DNA from: Verrucomicrobiota bacterium
Lineage (GTDB): Bacteria > Verrucomicrobiota > Verrucomicrobiia > Limisphaerales > J093
Length of the DNA: 9,375 nt
Assembly (NCBI GenBank): GCA_029907285.1
Contig: JARYMD010000161.1
Span: 1 to 9,375 of the forward strand
Direction of reading: 5' to 3'
The notes beneath the pieces are model-generated. The model was not told the origin of the DNA, did no database searches, and worked only from the letters and a program-made list of their open reading frames with translations. Below, piece after piece: positions 6,993 to 9,375 of the stretch. The translations under genes and the position numbers were made by a program. The stretch's first letter is position 1. Each line of letters begins with the position of its first letter.

Positions 6993-8071
6993 TTCATTCC
7001 CTCGTGCAAATCGAGAATCCGCACCTTTGTTTCCTTCGGCAGGGCGTAAGAGCCGGCCGTCACCACCGTTGCCCCCTCGGTCACGCCTTCGCCCTCCACT
7101 TCGACAAGGTTGCCATCGCGCAGGCCGACCTTGACGATCCGCTGTTTTGCCACGCTGCCATCAACGATGGACAGCGTGCTTTGACCGTCGTGGTCGGTGT
7201 AAACCGCTTCGCGGGGTACGGCAAGCCGCCCGGTGTGTTCTTCTGTGACAATTCGGGCGTGAACGAATTGCCCGGGGATCAACCCTGCTTCTGGAGGCAC
7301 AGACACGCGCACCAGGACTGTGGCGGTTTTATCGTCCGGTTGGGGGCTGACGTAAACAACCCTGCCTTCGGCACCGGTGTTTCCACTCTGTCCCGAAAGC
7401 AATTCCGCGGGCTGGCCCGGCTTGACTCGCGTTGCTTCGGCGACGGGCAGGTGCACTGTGGCCACCAGCCGGGCTGGATCGATGATTTCGGCGACCACAG
7501 TCCCGGGTTCGACTGTCTGGCCGGGTTGGACGTTGATGCGTGCTACAATGCCGGTGATTGGCGAGGCCAAATGCACTTGGGCGAGCTGGGCTTGTGCGGC
7601 TGCGAGATCGGCTTTTGCGGCGGCAAACTGCTGGGCGGCTTCTTGAAGTGTTTTTACTGATGTGCCGTCGATGGCCTTGAGTTTTCTCTGCCGCGCCATG
7701 TTTTGATCGGCAAACTCGACGACGTGCGTGGCTTTTTCCACCTGCGCGAGGGGCACCCGGTCATCCAGCTTTACCACTATCGTGCCGGCCTCCACTCGCT
7801 CGCCTTCTTTCACTGGCACGGCCATCACGATGTTGGCTGTGGGAGTGGAAAGTCGCGCTGCGCCTGCGGGTTTGCCACCGCCCGCCGGTTCGGCTTCGAT
7901 TATGCCGTAGGCATCGACGCGGGCGCGCATCGTCACGCGGGCGACCTTGCCAACCTGGACTGCCACTTCAGTGGATGTTTCCTCCGCGTCGTTGCTTTGT
8001 TTGGCGCATCCGCACAGAAAAGCAATCGCCGAAACAGTAAAGAACGTGAACAGAACCAGTCTGGTTTTCAT
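6989..8071 (-). CDS. RND periplasmic adaptor (membrane-fusion lipoprotein)
   Basis: At 360 residues this is a normal-length HlyD/AcrA-type adaptor that links the permease to the outer-membrane factor. The N-terminus MKTRLVLFTFFTVSAIAF followed by LCGC is a lipoprotein signal peptide; Cys22 is the likely lipidated residue, with Cys20 inside the lipobox. The first lipoyl half-motif (about 72-104, VPVKEGERVEAGTIVVKLDD) is followed by a short alpha-helical hairpin rich in Ala and Gln (about 106-166). The second lipoyl half follows (about 168-198, ASPITGIVARINVQPGQTVE), then a beta-barrel (about 200-280) and a C-terminal membrane-proximal domain. It overlaps the OMF stop and the permease start by four bases on each side (ATGA at 8068-8071 and 6989-6992). 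No Shine-Dalgarno is visible before its ATG, so it probably relies on coupling. The frame is intact. The substrate cannot be read from the sequence. Confidence 0.93.
   Translation of the reverse strand: MKTRLVLFTFFTVSAIAFLCGCAKQSNDAEETSTEVAVQVGKVARVTMRARVDAYGIIEAEPAGGGKPAGAARLSTPTANIVMAVPVKEGERVEAGTIVVKLDDRVPLAQVEKATHVVEFADQNMARQRKLKAIDGTSVKTLQEAAQQFAAAKADLAAAQAQLAQVHLASPITGIVARINVQPGQTVEPGTVVAEIIDPARLVATVHLPVAEATRVKPGQPAELLSGQSGNTGAEGRVVYVSPQPDDKTATVLVRVSVPPEAGLIPGQFVHARIVTEEHTGRLAVPREAVYTDHDGQSTLSIVDGSVAKQRIVKVGLRDGNLVEVEGEGVTEGATVVTAGSYALPKETKVRILDLHEGMK
6999..7003 (-). promoter_or_regulatory. Shine-Dalgarno sequence for the RND permease
   Basis: GAGGG on the minus strand lies six bases before the ATG at 6992, inside the end of the adaptor gene. 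Together with the ATGA overlap it fixes the permease start and suggests coupled translation. Confidence 0.6.
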
Positions 8072-9375
8072 GGTGCTGGTGGTGATTGAGAAGTCCTTGA
8101 CATTACGGGCGACTGGAGCGGGTCGGCAGGTAGCATTACCGGGCTTTGCAACGCTTCTTCCAACCGAGTTAGCGCTTGCTGTGCGCCGACGGTGGCCGCG
8201 GCACTGGCGAGGCGCGCGGCAGCCAACTCGACCTGTGCTGCGATCACTTCGCTGCGCGATATCTCGCCGGCTTCAAACCGGTCGCGGGACAGGCGCTCCT
8301 GTTTTTCCAAGTTCGCCACGAGGGATGCTGCGGCGGAGGATTTCTCGATGGCCGCGCTGTAGGCTGCAAACGTGCGATCGATTTCTGCCAGCACACGGGC
8401 CTGAAGCGCATTGAACCTTGCTGCGCACTCGGCCCGGCGCGCTTCTGCTTCGGCGATTGGGCCTTTGTTCAGGTTCAGGACAGGCAACTCCAGAGCCAGT
8501 CCCACGCCCCATTTGTTGTCGCCCTGATCATACTCGTATCCCGGACTTAGGTGGATGTCGGGATACTGCTTGGCAATTTCCAAACGCAGAGCCGCCTCGC
8601 TGGCTGCGTATTCGGACAATGCGGCCAAGATGTCCGCTCGTCTGAGCAATGCCTGACGGCGGGCTGTCAGCAGGTCCAGGTCGGGCGGCAGACAGTCCAG
8701 ACCGGCAAATGAAATCTCCAATTCTTCCAGCGCGCGGGCAGGGACGCCAATGACCTCGGCAAGGGTCACGCGGCTTTCAGATTGCAAGCGTCTGGTTTCT
8801 TGCAGTATTAGCCTGGTGGTGTCGAGGGCGATGCGTTCGCGTGTGACTTCGGCGGCGGACACGGCTCCGGCGGCCGGTTGAGCTTCGAGCAATTTGACGT
8901 TTTCTTCCTGGACAGCCTGTTGTGCGCTCAGCAGTCGATCCTGTTCATTGGCTGCATGCAACTCCACCAAAGTCTGCCGCAGTTTTCCGCGTACGCGCCA
9001 GGCGGCGGCGGCGATGTTCAACTTCGCGGCGTCGGAGAGATGCCGTGCTTGGGCGATGCGACGGCCACGTTTGCCTGCGGTTTCGAGCGGGAGGTCCAGA
9101 TTGACGGCCGCGAGCCATGGCGACGGTGTGAAGGTGGTGGTGTTGTACTGGGGTGAGATTGAGAGCGTGGGATTCGGGCGCTGGCCGGCAGTGCGAAGCG
9201 TTGCTTGGGCTGTGCCCCATTGGGCTCGCGCGAGGTCCAGCTCCGGCGAAAAGTAAAATGCGGCCAGCGTGACCGCTTTCAAGTCCCATGAACAGCGCGG
9301 CCATTCTCCAGAGACGCCGTTTGTTTCGAGAAACACTCGCAAACCGGAATCGCGCAATGAACGGGATTCAAAGTC
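8068..9375 (-). CDS. TolC-family outer-membrane efflux protein (5' end outside window)
   Basis: The frame is open from the right edge to a TGA at 8068-8070, giving 435 residues. The first visible residues, DFESRSLRDSGLRVFLETN, continue a mature-type sequence upstream of the nearest possible start (TTG at 9357). I therefore infer that the true start and signal peptide lie beyond the window, perhaps a few tens of residues away. TolC-type architecture is visible: two related halves, each with long Ala/Arg/Glu-rich helices and short beta-strand pieces. The first half has PNPTLSISPQYN and LDLPLETAGKRGRR, and the second has YPDIHLSPGYEYDQ and ELPVLNLNKGPIAEAEARR, the conserved second-repeat motif. 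It should form the trimeric outer-membrane and periplasmic exit duct for the pump encoded downstream. It is the first visible gene of the operon, and any promoter is outside the window. The C-terminal tail is Pro/Ser-rich. Confidence 0.92.
   Translation of the reverse strand, partial: DFESRSLRDSGLRVFLETNGVSGEWPRCSWDLKAVTLAAFYFSPELDLARAQWGTAQATLRTAGQRPNPTLSISPQYNTTTFTPSPWLAAVNLDLPLETAGKRGRRIAQARHLSDAAKLNIAAAAWRVRGKLRQTLVELHAANEQDRLLSAQQAVQEENVKLLEAQPAAGAVSAAEVTRERIALDTTRLILQETRRLQSESRVTLAEVIGVPARALEELEISFAGLDCLPPDLDLLTARRQALLRRADILAALSEYAASEAALRLEIAKQYPDIHLSPGYEYDQGDNKWGVGLALELPVLNLNKGPIAEAEARRAECAARFNALQARVLAEIDRTFAAYSAAIEKSSAAASLVANLEKQERLSRDRFEAGEISRSEVIAAQVELAAARLASAAATVGAQQALTRLEEALQSPVMLPADPLQSPVMSRTSQSPPAP

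Noticed and set aside
9355..9357. TTG at 9357 as the start of the TolC-family gene
   Set aside because: The frame stays open to the window edge with residues that look like the mature N-terminal segment of the family, and starting at TTG would leave no signal peptide.
1..9375. CRISPR array, tRNA, rRNA, transposase or phage genes
   Set aside because: No regularly spaced repeats, tRNA-like cloverleaf or recognisable mobile-element proteins were found on either strand.

Overview
The window is about 9.4 kb of moderately GC-rich bacterial DNA (judged by eye, not counted). Every gene I can support lies on the minus strand. Read in the direction of transcription, from right to left, there is a tripartite RND efflux operon: an outer-membrane TolC-type factor (cut by the right edge), a lipoprotein membrane-fusion adaptor, and an inner-membrane RND permease. 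These three genes are joined by two 4-base ATGA stop/start overlaps. After a 648-base non-coding gap comes a complete MgtA-type Mg2+-importing P-type ATPase, followed by 534 bases of non-coding DNA to the left edge.

The host is a Gram-negative-type (diderm) bacterium, because an outer-membrane factor is present. The intergenic DNA is dense with short structured repeats: an 87-base element with two hairpins present once on each side of mgtA, GC-rich perfect hairpins, a 21-base inverted repeat, and A/T-tract direct repeats. From memory this style resembles genomes of Verrucomicrobiota (Pedosphaera/Limisphaera-like). That placement is inference and needs a database search.

OMF, adaptor and permease should assemble as one envelope-spanning, proton-driven exporter. 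The gene order (OMF first) is the order usual for czcCBA/cus metal-efflux operons. The permease, however, carries the double-Asp TM4 signature of the HAE (drug/hydrophobe) class, so the substrate is not settled. MgtA has no obvious functional link to the pump and may have its own promoter, with a predicted start so close to its GTG codon that the mRNA would be nearly leaderless.

The most notable feature of the coding DNA is that the two left-hand genes are broken while the two right-hand ones are open throughout. The permease has a one-base loss at an A6 run, an in-frame TGA and a second one-base loss. mgtA has one extra base. After correcting these, both proteins are full length (1047 and 888 residues) with all key motifs intact, so the lesions are either sequencing/assembly errors or very recent mutations. 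I see no clear evidence of a new multi-gene system. The repeat family and the lesions are the parts that deserve checking.
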